Source: Desulfurococcales archaeon
GTDB lineage: Archaea > Thermoproteota > Thermoprotei_A > Sulfolobales > Acidilobaceae
Reading direction: 5' to 3'
NCBI GenBank assembly: GCA_015520195.1
Contig: WAQN01000078.1
Location: 1 to 40,741 of the forward strand
Length of the DNA stretch: 40,741 nucleotides
Of this stretch, positions 9,486-19,163 are shown piece by piece (position 1 is the stretch's first letter; the number at the start of each line of letters is the position of its first letter). The translations under genes and the position numbers were made by a program. The notes beneath the pieces are model-generated. The model was not told the origin of the DNA and made no database searches. It saw only the letters and a list, made by a program, of their open reading frames with translations.

Positions 9486-9830
9486 ATGATGCTAGACAAC
9501 ATAGTTAATTCACTTAGGAAATCGGGCTTCATAATATCACAACACAAGGCGTCATATGCAACACTAGGCGGTGAGATATTAGAAGAGGATAGGCTTACTG
9601 CAACCAGCACCAGCGGTTTAGTCAGGATAACGATATCACACAAGTCGGACGAGCAATGGTATAGAGTATCAATATTAATGTTAGGCGCAAAGGCCACTGA
9701 ATCCACGGCCTCCGCACTCTCAAGATTAGGAGGTAGTGTGGACTATGAACCTGGAGATAGGCTATTAGCTGTATTCAAGAAAGCCGGGCCCGGTGATGTA
9801 GAGGAGATCGTTAATGAAGTATTGGGGTAG
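9486..9830 (+). CDS. Hypothetical protein, 114 aa
   Basis: Intact ORF overlapping the downstream start by 17 bp. No family recognised. Confidence 0.6.
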   Translation: MMLDNIVNSLRKSGFIISQHKASYATLGGEILEEDRLTATSTSGLVRITISHKSDEQWYRVSILMLGAKATESTASALSRLGGSVDYEPGDRLLAVFKKAGPGDVEEIVNEVLG

Positions 9831-11037
9831 AGGAGTACCGGAATGGCCCAGATTACTTAAACATCTGATAAATAAGAGAGATATCTTATCATACCCGGGT
9901 TCGCCTGGGGTATTAAAATGGCTAGACATAGATAAACTAGTGATCAATGACGTACCTGGGTTAAACTGGCATTGCAACGGGCTCTATGAGGTCGAGGTAA
10001 ATAATGGAGGGTTCATAGCCGAGGAGCCCCTGGAGCTATCAAATAATAGTACGGCACCCATGTATAGCCTAATGCCATGGAGTCAACTTGAAGAACTAGG
10101 TAGGTGGTTGAGTGCAAAGAATGAATATTACATGAACATCTTGGGTTGGAGACCCTTGTCACCGGTAAGGTCTACATCACCGCTACCTAGATGCATAGTA
10201 TTTGAAGACGAGATTTGGGGAAAAATTGATGCGCAGCCTTTAAACTCTCAAAGCACAGATTCCTGCGTTAAGCCTAAACCGATAGGTACTACTGAGCACA
10301 TAAAACTAGGGCCATTCATTATTGACCCTGGGCAGACATTAACCAAATATTCATCAAAGGGTTTAGTAGGGTACTCATCTGTCATAGGGGATATAATGGG
10401 GTGTAGTACTGGAAACTCTCTGACTATAAGTACTGAAAGCAGGAGTAATGTTATCGTTGTAAGGCATAATTTCTATGATTATGATATAAAATTACTATAT
10501 CCATTAATCTTCAAAAGACTTGGCAGGGTTAGGTCAACCCTTCATGCATCTTCGAATGCTATAGTTGTCTCGACACTACAAGGATCACTAGCCCTTTCAT
10601 CACCTAACGGTGTAAGCGTTGAGGCATCCCAGGGGAAACTTGTTGTAGAGTTTAGTGATAGAATCACTCTGACTCTAGGTGATACGGTGCAGGCCTACAG
10701 GACCCTAATCGAGCAGACCATAGCTTGGAGACCAGTTAATGCACCATCTATAGGGTATGGCCACATTAGGTCGGGAACCTCTAGCCCCGTCCTGGTAGAT
10801 GCTGGTCCTGGCTACCTAGAATTCATCGTGCAGAACCCCTCTCCAACTGATTCCATCGTGGAGGTGAAACTATTCTATCCGGTAAAGAGCGTAACTCTAT
10901 CATCACCCCTAGGAGACCTAACACTACCACATGGGCATGGATTATTTAGGATACCAGCACCCTCATGCTGTATTTGTATTGTTAGGGTTGAGTTTAAGCG
11001 CATGCTATCACGACTTAGACTCGTATCTGGGAAGTGA
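9814..11037 (+). CDS. Hypothetical protein, 407 aa, beta-rich C-terminal half
   Basis: Long intact ORF translationally coupled to 9486-9830. C-terminal ...GPGYLEFIVQNPSPTDSIVEVKLFYPVKSVTLSSPLGDL... looks like a beta-sandwich. No family recognised. Confidence 0.65.
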   Translation: MKYWGRGVPEWPRLLKHLINKRDILSYPGSPGVLKWLDIDKLVINDVPGLNWHCNGLYEVEVNNGGFIAEEPLELSNNSTAPMYSLMPWSQLEELGRWLSAKNEYYMNILGWRPLSPVRSTSPLPRCIVFEDEIWGKIDAQPLNSQSTDSCVKPKPIGTTEHIKLGPFIIDPGQTLTKYSSKGLVGYSSVIGDIMGCSTGNSLTISTESRSNVIVVRHNFYDYDIKLLYPLIFKRLGRVRSTLHASSNAIVVSTLQGSLALSSPNGVSVEASQGKLVVEFSDRITLTLGDTVQAYRTLIEQTIAWRPVNAPSIGYGHIRSGTSSPVLVDAGPGYLEFIVQNPSPTDSIVEVKLFYPVKSVTLSSPLGDLTLPHGHGLFRIPAPSCCICIVRVEFKRMLSRLRLVSGK

Positions 11038-11056
11038 CTGAGGATAGCTGGTTTAC

Positions 11057-12067
11057 TCAGAATAGATACGCTACTAGAGATACTAAGCCTATGAGGGCCT
11101 GTATTGATAATATGAATAGTACTACCCTCTTTTCTGTAGCTCTCCCCCTTATAGAGTTAAGCACTCCTAGTGCTATGTGAGTTATACTGTAATACTTATC
11201 GTAGGGTGGCTTAAGCGTTCCATCACTAGATACGCGAGCGAAGTTCTCTTTATGCACGTTGTTTAGCTTCCCCCTTATATATAGTAGGAGCTCAAGAAAG
11301 TATAATGCAAATAATGTTATACCGAATTTCTCGAAGTTGCCTATTATAACTAGGCTTGCATAGTACGATCCAAACGCATATGTGAATGTATTACCCGGAA
11401 AGACCCTGGCAGGGTACCAGTTGTATAATAGGAAGGCTAGTATGCCAGCTATTCCTATGATCGATGCATAGAATATAAAGTCTAGCCCTTTATAGTATGA
11501 GAATATGGATATAAAGACTAGTAGTAGTGCTCCCATACCAGCTTCTAGACCATTATAACCCGCAATCATGTTAAAAGCATTTGAAGCCCCAACTATGCCT
11601 ATAGGGACCAAAAGCAGAGGGTACAGAACGCCGAAGTCCACCACGCCGATCAGGGGCAGATCTACCCTAGACACTCCAGCCCTCATAACGACTAGAGGCA
11701 GTGATATCGGCGCCATGAATATAACTCTATACCTAGGCTTTAGCCCTTTCTTCCAGCCAAGTATATCATCTATGAATCCTAGGAAACCAGACATGAAAAG
11801 TACTGCCACAAGCCCGTATAACTCCACTACATTATAGTATTTATCCTCGATATACCTATAGAACGCTTCAAAGACTAGTAGTCCAAATGCAACACCTATA
11901 ACAGCCCATATACCACCAGCCTCTGGCACCATCACATTCCCAGGCTTATTCATATCTCTACCCATAAACCCTCTATTCCTTGCCCACTCTATCCAGGCTC
12001 TAAGAAAGGCTAGTGTTACAGTGAATGCTATTATAGAACTAGTTATTAAGTATATGTTGTAATTCAA
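11057..12067 (-). CDS. Glycosyltransferase family 4, UDP-GlcNAc:polyprenyl-phosphate GlcNAc-1-P transferase-like (Alg7/GPT-like)
   Basis: Polytopic. GRDMNKPGNVMVPEAGGIWAV, FLGFIDDILGWKKGLKPRYR, NAFNMIAGYNGLEAGMG, PARVFPGNTFTYAFGSYYA. TTG start. Confidence 0.88.
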   Translation of the reverse strand: MNYNIYLITSSIIAFTVTLAFLRAWIEWARNRGFMGRDMNKPGNVMVPEAGGIWAVIGVAFGLLVFEAFYRYIEDKYYNVVELYGLVAVLFMSGFLGFIDDILGWKKGLKPRYRVIFMAPISLPLVVMRAGVSRVDLPLIGVVDFGVLYPLLLVPIGIVGASNAFNMIAGYNGLEAGMGALLLVFISIFSYYKGLDFIFYASIIGIAGILAFLLYNWYPARVFPGNTFTYAFGSYYASLVIIGNFEKFGITLFALYFLELLLYIRGKLNNVHKENFARVSSDGTLKPPYDKYYSITHIALGVLNSIRGRATEKRVVLFILSIQALIGLVSLVAYLF

Positions 12068-12210
12068 ACCCTACTACTCCCTCCATTTATCTGTGTTATC
12101 CAACGTTATTAGAGTACATGCCATCATTAACTAATAAACCCCGAAGCTCCAATACTATCTTACGGGAATCCGATGACAGCCGCTAAGGCATTTGGGAACC
12201 CGGGTCTAGA

Positions 12211-12259
12211 GGGAGCATACTCCCCATGATGACAAGGCCCGCATTGAGGATGCCCTTGT
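12211..12259. other. Two adjacent perfect-stem hairpins in the ilvA/GT4 intergenic region
   Basis: GGGAG-CATA-CTCCC (12211-12224) and ACAAGG-CCC-GCAT-TGAGG-ATGC-CCTTGT (12232-12259). Confidence 0.5.
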
Positions 12260-12279
12260 TAATGGATGAATTATTAAAG

Positions 12280-13506
12280 TCACCCTACAATTTCAAAATT
12301 ATACCCCATCTTTCTCAGATCCCTTAATATAGCGTCTATAGCCTCCTTAGATGGTATCTCTATGGATATCCTGAGCGCTGTATGCCATGCTGGAGTGTTT
12401 ATATCTGCTCTATCATGTAGCACCTCTACTATGTTCCCCCTATTCCTTGCTATTACACTAGTTATCTTTGCTAGAGTTCCGGGAACATCTGGTACGTATC
12501 CGTGTATAGTTGCAATCCTTCCATTACCAGTTAGCCCCCACAACAGTAACTTGTATATGTGTGTTAAATCTATGTTACCCCCGGATATGACTATAGCTGT
12601 ATCACCCTCAAGACTCAAGCTGCCACTTATGATTGCTGCTAATGGCGCTGCACCTGCCCCCTCAGCTAGAACCTTGCCTCTCTCGAGGAGGAGGTATATC
12701 GCCTTGGCTATATCTTCTTCTTTGACTGTGACTAATTCATCCGCTAGCTCCTTTATAAGCGAGAAAGTTAGATCCCCTGGTTTTTTAACTGCCAGTCCAT
12801 CTGCTATAGTAGGCTTTACCTCAACTACGACTGGTCTACCCTCTCTGAGTGATACAGTCATCTTCGGTGCATTTTCTGGTTCAACTCCTATTACTCTAAC
12901 ATTGGATCTTAGCCTTTTTGCTACTACAGCTATACCTGATATGAGCCCTCCACCACCAACACCAACTACTATATTCCTTACCGTAGGTAAGTCCTCTAGT
13001 ATTTCAAACCCTATAGTACCCTGACCTGCTATCACGTCGGGATCGTTGAATGGATGGATGAATGCATAGCCTTTCTCACGCGCTATCCTTAACGCCTCCT
13101 CCTCCGCCTCATCATAGATCCTCCCATGTAGTACGACTTCTGCACCATAGGAGCGTGTAGCCTCTATCTTGGATATGCTAGCCGTTTCAGGCATGACTAT
13201 GACAGCTCTTCTATTAAACGCTGATGCTGCAAAGGCTACTCCTTGAGCGTGGTTTCCTGCTGACGCTGCTACGAAGCCTGGGTATGCTTCTTTCAGCTTA
13301 CTAACCTTATATAATGCTCCTCTAACCTTAAAGCTGCCAGTCTTTTGTAGATTCTCGTATTTCAAGTAGATCCTAGTACCTGCAATCCTGCTGAACGTCG
13401 TGCTCGGGTCTAGAGGGGTTCTCCTGGCAAGTCTACCTACTATCTTCCTTGCCCTGCGCGACTCCGTGTATATGTAGTCAACTATCTCCCTTCCCGATGT
13501 ATCCAA
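12280..13506 (-). CDS. ilvA: Threonine ammonia-lyase with C-terminal ACT-like domain
   Basis: PLB motif KYENLQKTGSFKVRGALYK, VGGGGLISGIAVVAK; C-terminal VPDVPGTLAKITSVIARNRGNIVEVLHDR (ACT-like). TTG start. Confidence 0.92.
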   Translation of the reverse strand: MDTSGREIVDYIYTESRRARKIVGRLARRTPLDPSTTFSRIAGTRIYLKYENLQKTGSFKVRGALYKVSKLKEAYPGFVAASAGNHAQGVAFAASAFNRRAVIVMPETASISKIEATRSYGAEVVLHGRIYDEAEEEALRIAREKGYAFIHPFNDPDVIAGQGTIGFEILEDLPTVRNIVVGVGGGGLISGIAVVAKRLRSNVRVIGVEPENAPKMTVSLREGRPVVVEVKPTIADGLAVKKPGDLTFSLIKELADELVTVKEEDIAKAIYLLLERGKVLAEGAGAAPLAAIISGSLSLEGDTAIVISGGNIDLTHIYKLLLWGLTGNGRIATIHGYVPDVPGTLAKITSVIARNRGNIVEVLHDRADINTPAWHTALRISIEIPSKEAIDAILRDLRKMGYNFEIVG

Positions 13507-13882
13507 TAGCCTCTACCTCTACCTCAGCCCCTTTTGGTAGATCACTTACTTCGACGACAACCCTTGCAGGGTACGAGGACTTAAAGTATTCCTTATAGAC
13601 CTGATTGAACTCATCAAACTTAGTGATATCTTTTAAATATACAGTTACCTTAACTAGGTCGTCCATAGATCCCCCAGCAGCCTCAACTATAGCCTTTAAA
13701 TTATCGAGTGCCCTTCTAACCTGGACTCTAAACTCTCCTTCAACCAGCTCCCCACTCTTAGGATCTAAGGGTATCTGTCCAGCTATAAAGATCCAGCCAT
13801 CTACAACGATTGCTTGACTATAAGGACCGACTGGCCTAGGTGCTGCGTCTGTAAATACAGCCTCTCTAGCCATCAGGCACAT
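13478..13882 (-). CDS. ridA: RidA family reactive intermediate/imine deaminase
   Basis: APRPVGPYSQAIVVDGWIFIAGQIPLDPKSGELVEG...DLVKVTVYLKDITKFDEFNQVYKEYF...ARVVVEVSDLPKGAEVEVEAIGYI. Overlaps the start of ilvA by 29 nt. Confidence 0.94.
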   Translation of the reverse strand: MCLMAREAVFTDAAPRPVGPYSQAIVVDGWIFIAGQIPLDPKSGELVEGEFRVQVRRALDNLKAIVEAAGGSMDDLVKVTVYLKDITKFDEFNQVYKEYFKSSYPARVVVEVSDLPKGAEVEVEAIGYIGKGDS

Positions 13883-13934
13883 CCCCCCCTTCCCTTAATA
13901 AAGGGAATTAAAGCCTGTATTCAAGTGTTTTGCG

Positions 13935-14600
13935 TCATGCTGCTAATAAGAGTATTATCATTGTTGAAATAGCTACTAGGATGTTATCATCTAGCGGGGG
14001 GAACTCGAACTTCTCTATGGCAGATGCTATTAGGCCAGCAAATGCGCCTATAGAACCTGCATATAAGAATCCCAGGGGTACAGATACTGTGGCCATAGCG
14101 ATGTTACCAGCCCAGTGTTTAGTTCTTTTCTCGAATAGCATATTCCTTACCACACCTGTCACGGCGTCCCCAAACGCTATGAATATGCCTGGCAATACCG
14201 CTATATTAGGGTCTCCTGTAGCCATCCATAGTATAATGAGGCTAACACCCCATGCTATAGTGAAGTTTACTTCATACGCGTTCTCTTTAACCTGAAACCA
14301 CCACATCAATCTCCCAGTCTTCCGCATAAAGTAGAGAAAACCCGTTAATGCCAGAGCCATGAGAAATGGTAGCAATGGCGTTGTGAAGAGGAAAGGTGTG
14401 AGAACAGCTATCACACCCCCTGCAAACACGTGTATATACTTCCTGGTATAGTATACTGCTACTTCATGCGATTTCCCCTTACCGCGTACGTAACTATAGA
14501 GTTTTCTCCCACCGTAGACGACTATTATAACGTAGCCCGTTAATATTAGCGCGTAGAAGACCTCTTGAGGCGTTATACCGTGAATCAATAAGAGGCTCAC
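13935..14600 (-). CDS. Dolichol kinase / phosphatidate cytidylyltransferase-like membrane protein
   Basis: RKYIHVFAGGVIAVLTPFLF...FIAFGDAVTGVVRNMLFEKRTKHWAGNIAMATVSVPLGFLYAG. Confidence 0.75.
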   Translation of the reverse strand: MSLLLIHGITPQEVFYALILTGYVIIVVYGGRKLYSYVRGKGKSHEVAVYYTRKYIHVFAGGVIAVLTPFLFTTPLLPFLMALALTGFLYFMRKTGRLMWWFQVKENAYEVNFTIAWGVSLIILWMATGDPNIAVLPGIFIAFGDAVTGVVRNMLFEKRTKHWAGNIAMATVSVPLGFLYAGSIGAFAGLIASAIEKFEFPPLDDNILVAISTMIILLLAA

Positions 14601-15769
14601 CTCGTATGTATCTCGATTAAATCACCATCCTCCAGTATATGTTCTCCGCCAACCCTCTGACCAGGATACCTAGCGCTTGGCCCCCATATTTTAGCGTATT
14701 TAAAGTTCCTTGCCAGATCCTTATGTATCCTCCTTGCAGCTTCAATTACAGTAGTCCCTTTAGGTACTATAAGGGGGTTGGGATCAGGCTCCTTATTAGG
14801 CTGCTTCGTGTATACTCTGATAATGCCTAGGATCTTGAATATAATGCCTCCAATATCATTTAGCCCCTCACCCGTCTTAGCCGAGGCTATGACGAGTGGC
14901 GTATCATCTCCAGCGAGCTCTCCTATCTTCGACACCTTCATCCTAGCCTCTGGAAGATCTGACTTGTTCAATACTATAATCGCCGGCTTATACATTCTAG
15001 CCTGGTATATCGCCTTCTCAACGTCATCTAGGCTCACGTCACCTTCTATCTCCACTATAGCATTATATATCCTATAGGATGCAAGTAGCCTCCTTAAGTC
15101 ATCCTCGGTAAAGTCTATCATACGTCCGCTACCCTGTATCTTCACCCCGTTGATCTCCCTGCTCTTTAGTATCCTGACAAGACCTCTCCTCCTAGTCACC
15201 ACAATACCCCTGTCCTCAAGTAACTCCATAATCCTGGATAACGTGTAACCAGGGTCTGGCTCATCTAGCCCCACCACTATTAATAGTGCATTAGCATTTC
15301 TAGCTAAACCTAGGATTCTATTGTTAACAGGAGAATCTGGTTGATCGAGTAGTAATGGAGGAGTATCAACGAGCTGGAACTGTATATCCTCGTATTGCAG
15401 CATTCCAGGTATAGGCGTTTGAGTTGTAAACGGGTAAGGAGCGATCTCAGGCCTAGCATTTGTTAACCTAGCGAGTAGACTGCTCTTACCAGAATTAGGA
15501 GGGCCTATTAATACCACCTGGCCAGCGCCAGCCCTTTCAACGAAAATCCTAGGACCCCCACCTCCAGCTCTTTTCCTCCTCCTCTCCTCCTTCTCCTCTT
15601 TGAGCTCTGCCAGTCTCCTCCTAGCCCATAAAAGCAGGTTCTCAGTACCCTTATGCTTTGGAACGGCTGATATGAACTCCTCCAAGGCCTGGATCTTCTC
15701 CTCAATTGTTCTAGCCTCACTGTACTTAGCCAGCTTAGCCTTAGCCTCAGCGGTTAAATTGGCAGGCAT
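14597..15769 (-). CDS. DRG/OBG-type GTPase with TGS domain
   Basis: G1 VVLIGPPNSGKSSLLARLTNARPEIAPYPFTTQTPIPGMLQYEDIQFQLVDTPPLL; NKSDLPEA; C-terminal TGS (...FKYAKIWGPSARYPGQRVGGEHILEDGDLIEIHTR). Confidence 0.94.
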   Translation of the reverse strand: MPANLTAEAKAKLAKYSEARTIEEKIQALEEFISAVPKHKGTENLLLWARRRLAELKEEKEERRRKRAGGGGPRIFVERAGAGQVVLIGPPNSGKSSLLARLTNARPEIAPYPFTTQTPIPGMLQYEDIQFQLVDTPPLLLDQPDSPVNNRILGLARNANALLIVVGLDEPDPGYTLSRIMELLEDRGIVVTRRRGLVRILKSREINGVKIQGSGRMIDFTEDDLRRLLASYRIYNAIVEIEGDVSLDDVEKAIYQARMYKPAIIVLNKSDLPEARMKVSKIGELAGDDTPLVIASAKTGEGLNDIGGIIFKILGIIRVYTKQPNKEPDPNPLIVPKGTTVIEAARRIHKDLARNFKYAKIWGPSARYPGQRVGGEHILEDGDLIEIHTR

Positions 15770-15873
15770 AACCCACTACACCACTACCCGCCTAATTTAA
15801 GTAGAATAGAGAAATTAACTATTATTAATACTGAGCTTGAATCACACCTCATGTTAAAGTTCTAGTAAAAGCA

Positions 15874-16068
15874 CTATTTCCCGCCTCCCTGAATTATGAT
15901 AGAAGTCCTTAATATAGCGATCACAATTATAATCCATATAATTCCGAAGAACATGTACCGAGTTAAACTAAATTTATATGATACATAAAAACTCAATAAC
16001 GCGGCAATAACCCCTACTATTATAGCTGCAACCTCAAGCCTAACCTCTAGCTTTCTTTTATCTACCAT
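15874..16068 (-). CDS. Small membrane protein, 64 aa
   Basis: Two hydrophobic stretches in an intact ORF. Confidence 0.4.
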   Translation of the reverse strand: MVDKRKLEVRLEVAAIIVGVIAALLSFYVSYKFSLTRYMFFGIIWIIIVIAILRTSIIIQGGGK

Positions 16069-16219
16069 TGATCACCGGGTGAATCTATAATTTGAAGGAA
16101 ATTATATCTTTACCACAGGACTTAGCCAGATAATCTAGATCTATACCAGGACAACAAGATTATTATAATATAATTACTAAATTATATTTCCCCGGGGAGA
16201 TCGTCTTGAAGACACACGG

Positions 16220-16432
16220 GTGGTTAATGGTTTGAGCGAGTTAAAGAAGCTGATTTTAGAAGTCTTGAGTGAGTGCCAACCATGCTCGTTTGAGGATTTA
16301 TTATCCCATATATCCGTCAAAGGGGATTTAAGGCCTCTTAGAAGGGCTCTAGCTGAGCTTATTAGGGAGGGTGTAGTAGTTAAGGTTCCTGATTATGAGA
16401 GGAGAAAGTTGATGTATATGCTTAAGTCTTAG
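16220..16432 (+). CDS. Small winged-helix DNA-binding-like protein
   Basis: ELKKLILEVLSECQPCSFEDLLSHISVKGDLRPLRRALAELIREGVVVKVPDYERRKLMYML fits a wHTH layout. The true start may be a few codons downstream of 16220. Confidence 0.55.
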   Translation: MVNGLSELKKLILEVLSECQPCSFEDLLSHISVKGDLRPLRRALAELIREGVVVKVPDYERRKLMYMLKS

Positions 16433-17603
16433 CTTCGAGAGCATCTCTTATTCGTGACACAGCGTGGCTTATCCTACTGGGAGGTTCGAAGGAGAAGCTT
16501 AAGCGTAGGTGTTTCTCTCCTCCTTCCCCGAATACTGTCCCTGGTACTGTGAACACTCTTTTTTGCTTAGCTAGTAGCCATGCTAGGTCCTCGCTTGTCC
16601 CATTGGTTATATAGCTGGAGAAGTCTGCATAGATGAACATTCCCGCCTTAGGCACCTTGAATTTCACATCGGGGAGGTGTGCCTTGAGGGCTTTGATTAA
16701 GGCATCTCTCCTTCTAGCGTATTCTCGTAATATAGAGGGTAGATGTTTTCCCCTTAACTTATTCTTTAAATAATATTCTACTAGTATCTGTGAGGGTGTA
16801 GGTGGATTATAGCTTGCTATCTCTCTAACCTTCTTAGCATCCTGGACTATATCAGGGGGGCCTGCAATGTAACCTAACCTCCAGCCGGGTATTCCGGGGT
16901 CTTTACTATAGCTCCCTACCGTTGTAACGTAATCCCAGCAATACCTTTCTGGCCATGTAGGCCCATCCTCATAGTATAGCGTGTAGTAGGCTATGTCATG
17001 GACTAGATATGTTCTGTAATCACATGCAAGATCCGCTAAGAGTCTAGCCTCATCCCAGTCCAGGGTTCTACTAGTCGGATTATCTGGGTTACTTATAAGC
17101 ACGACTTTCGAGTTTGAGAAGAGATAATGCCACCCATCTTCTCCGACTACAAGACTAGGATACGTATTATATTTTATAATCCTTACAGACAGGAACGAGA
17201 GTATATTGAAGTACTGGAAATAGGCGGGTATAACTACGCCTACGGGATCCCCAGGTTCTGTCAAGGCTGAGATGACAGAAAATACAGCTTCCATGCCTCC
17301 AGACGTCACCACGATGCCTCTATAAGGATCAGGCCTTGGCCTACCAAGCTCCTCTAAATCATCAGCTATAGCCTCCCTAAGACTAAGTAGACCCTCACTA
17401 GGTGTATATGCAAATAAACTCCTATCATAATCCTCCATTAACCTTCTCGCCACATACTCCACAGCTTCCTTTGCGGGAGGAAATCCTGGTTGCCCAGCAT
17501 GGAGGGAATAATAGTCTAAACCCATCCTCTTATATTCAGATGCAAGACTAGACATGGCCTTCGTAACACTGGGTTTCATAGACGCGATCCTACGTGAAAC
17601 CAT
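16422..17603 (-). CDS. Class I/II PLP-dependent aminotransferase
   Basis: YSLHAGQPGFPPAKEA, VTSGGMEAVFSVISALTEPGDPVGVVIPAYFQY, SNPDNPTSRTLD, SYSKDPGIPGWRLGYI. Confidence 0.93.
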   Translation of the reverse strand: MVSRRIASMKPSVTKAMSSLASEYKRMGLDYYSLHAGQPGFPPAKEAVEYVARRLMEDYDRSLFAYTPSEGLLSLREAIADDLEELGRPRPDPYRGIVVTSGGMEAVFSVISALTEPGDPVGVVIPAYFQYFNILSFLSVRIIKYNTYPSLVVGEDGWHYLFSNSKVVLISNPDNPTSRTLDWDEARLLADLACDYRTYLVHDIAYYTLYYEDGPTWPERYCWDYVTTVGSYSKDPGIPGWRLGYIAGPPDIVQDAKKVREIASYNPPTPSQILVEYYLKNKLRGKHLPSILREYARRRDALIKALKAHLPDVKFKVPKAGMFIYADFSSYITNGTSEDLAWLLAKQKRVFTVPGTVFGEGGEKHLRLSFSFEPPSRISHAVSRIRDALEAKT

Positions 17604-17723
17604 TCTAAGGCACCCTTAAATCCAGAACCGCTGATGTATCTATAGTTACATGGATTAAAATCTACTGGAACACTGAGGTTTCCTATTCCAAAAATTAATA
17701 AATAATTATTAATTTAGAGTATT

Positions 17724-19079
17724 TTACCGGTTATTTACTCTGCCCACCGCTTTTAAAGATTCTTCAAGTATTTCTAAGCCTTTGTCTATCAAGTCCCTCT
17801 CTATGGTTAGAGGTGGGGCTATTCTGATCGTCGAATACCCAGCTGCAACTACTAGTAAACCTTTCTTGAAGGATTCCTGTATGACGGCTGACGTCTCGTT
17901 TACTGCGGGCTCCTTTGTATCTCTATCCTTGACTAGCTCCACTCCTATCATTAACCCCTTCCCGCGTATGTCTCCTATGAGCTCTACTTCTTCGGCTAGC
18001 TCGTTTAACCTCCTCATTATATATTCTCCGTCTCTCAGAGCCTTTTCCAATAGGTTCTCCGATATTATTATGTCGACTACAGCATTGAACGCTGCTAGCG
18101 CCACAGGGTTTCCTCCGAACGTGTTAGCATGACTACCACGTGGAAGTGTCATTAGATGCCTTTTGCCCACAACTGCTCCTAGTGGGAGGCCAGATGCTAT
18201 ACCCTTAGCCATAGCTACTAGATCGGGTTCAACCCCCCAGTGTTCTATCGCAAACCACTTGCCAGTCCTTCCGAATCCCGCTTGGATTTCGTCGTCAACC
18301 ATTAATATGCCATGTGGTTTTACCAGTTTTTCCAGTTTCCAAAAGAAGTCGTCTGGGGGGACGACGTAGCCTCCCTCTCCCTGTATGGGTTCAAAGATGA
18401 TAGCTGAGACCTCTACGGGATCAACTACGTGTTTAAATATGTACTCCTCCATGAACCCTATAACACCGTCACTACACTCGCTTGGTGTTTCTGCGGCAAA
18501 AGGGCATCTATACGGGTTTGGGTATGGTATGTGGATAATTCCCGGTAGTAGTGGTGAGAAGCCTCGTCTATGCACTGGTTTGCTAGCTGAGACAGACATA
18601 GCTCCATAGGTTCTACCGTGGAACCCTCCTATGAATGACAATATATAGGGTCTAGATGACTTGTAATAGCCTCTTGAGATCTTGATTGCGGCCTCTATGC
18701 TCTCAGCCCCACTATTAGTGAAGAATACTTTACCGTCTCCTATTGGGGCTATCTTCTTTAATCTTAGCGCTGCTCTAGCGGCTTCCTCGTAATAGAAGTC
18801 TGTCAGGGAGTAGTGTATTAGCTTGTCTACCTGCTTCTTTATAGCCTCAACAACTTTCGGGTGCCTATGGCCTACATTAACTACTACGAGGCCAGAATTG
18901 AAGTCTATATACCTGTTGCCATCTACATCCTCCACTATGGATCCGTAAGCGGTTTTTACCACTAAGGGATACCACCTCGTGAAGGACTGCATTATGTTCT
19001 CTTCATCAAGTTTGATCAGTTCCCGTGCTTTTGGACCGGGAGGCTCGATCCTGATATAGGGTGCACTTGCATCGTCCAA
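17724..19079 (-). CDS. Class III aminotransferase (4-aminobutyrate/acetylornithine aminotransferase-like)
   Basis: VFFTNSGAESIEAAIKISRGYY, SFIGGFHGRTYGAMS, EPIQGEGGYVVPP, LMVDDEIQAGFGRTGKWFA, GGNPVALAAF. Confidence 0.93.
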   Translation of the reverse strand: MDDASAPYIRIEPPGPKARELIKLDEENIMQSFTRWYPLVVKTAYGSIVEDVDGNRYIDFNSGLVVVNVGHRHPKVVEAIKKQVDKLIHYSLTDFYYEEAARAALRLKKIAPIGDGKVFFTNSGAESIEAAIKISRGYYKSSRPYILSFIGGFHGRTYGAMSVSASKPVHRRGFSPLLPGIIHIPYPNPYRCPFAAETPSECSDGVIGFMEEYIFKHVVDPVEVSAIIFEPIQGEGGYVVPPDDFFWKLEKLVKPHGILMVDDEIQAGFGRTGKWFAIEHWGVEPDLVAMAKGIASGLPLGAVVGKRHLMTLPRGSHANTFGGNPVALAAFNAVVDIIISENLLEKALRDGEYIMRRLNELAEEVELIGDIRGKGLMIGVELVKDRDTKEPAVNETSAVIQESFKKGLLVVAAGYSTIRIAPPLTIERDLIDKGLEILEESLKAVGRVNNR

Positions 19080-19163
19080 CTAGGACACCCACCTAGACTT
19101 GGAGATGCTCTAACAATATTATAAGCCTTCAAATAACACCCAGTATATTACGGGTGGGTATAG

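Noticed and set aside
9386-9706. 106-aa - strand ORF
   Set aside because: Mostly antisense to the 9486-9830 ORF, which is coupled to a long downstream gene; no SD or recognisable family.
12180-12240. GGGTTCCC/CCCGGG segment considered as a tRNA T-arm
   Set aside because: No complementary T-stem, anticodon arm or acceptor stem could be assembled on either strand.
12362-13024. 220-aa + strand ORF
   Set aside because: Antisense to threonine ammonia-lyase with strong family motifs; Ser/Thr/Pro-rich shadow ORF.
17630-17685. CTGATG...CTGA pair suggestive of a C/D sRNA
   Set aside because: C box deviates from RUGAUGA at two positions and there is no recognisable D'/C' pair.
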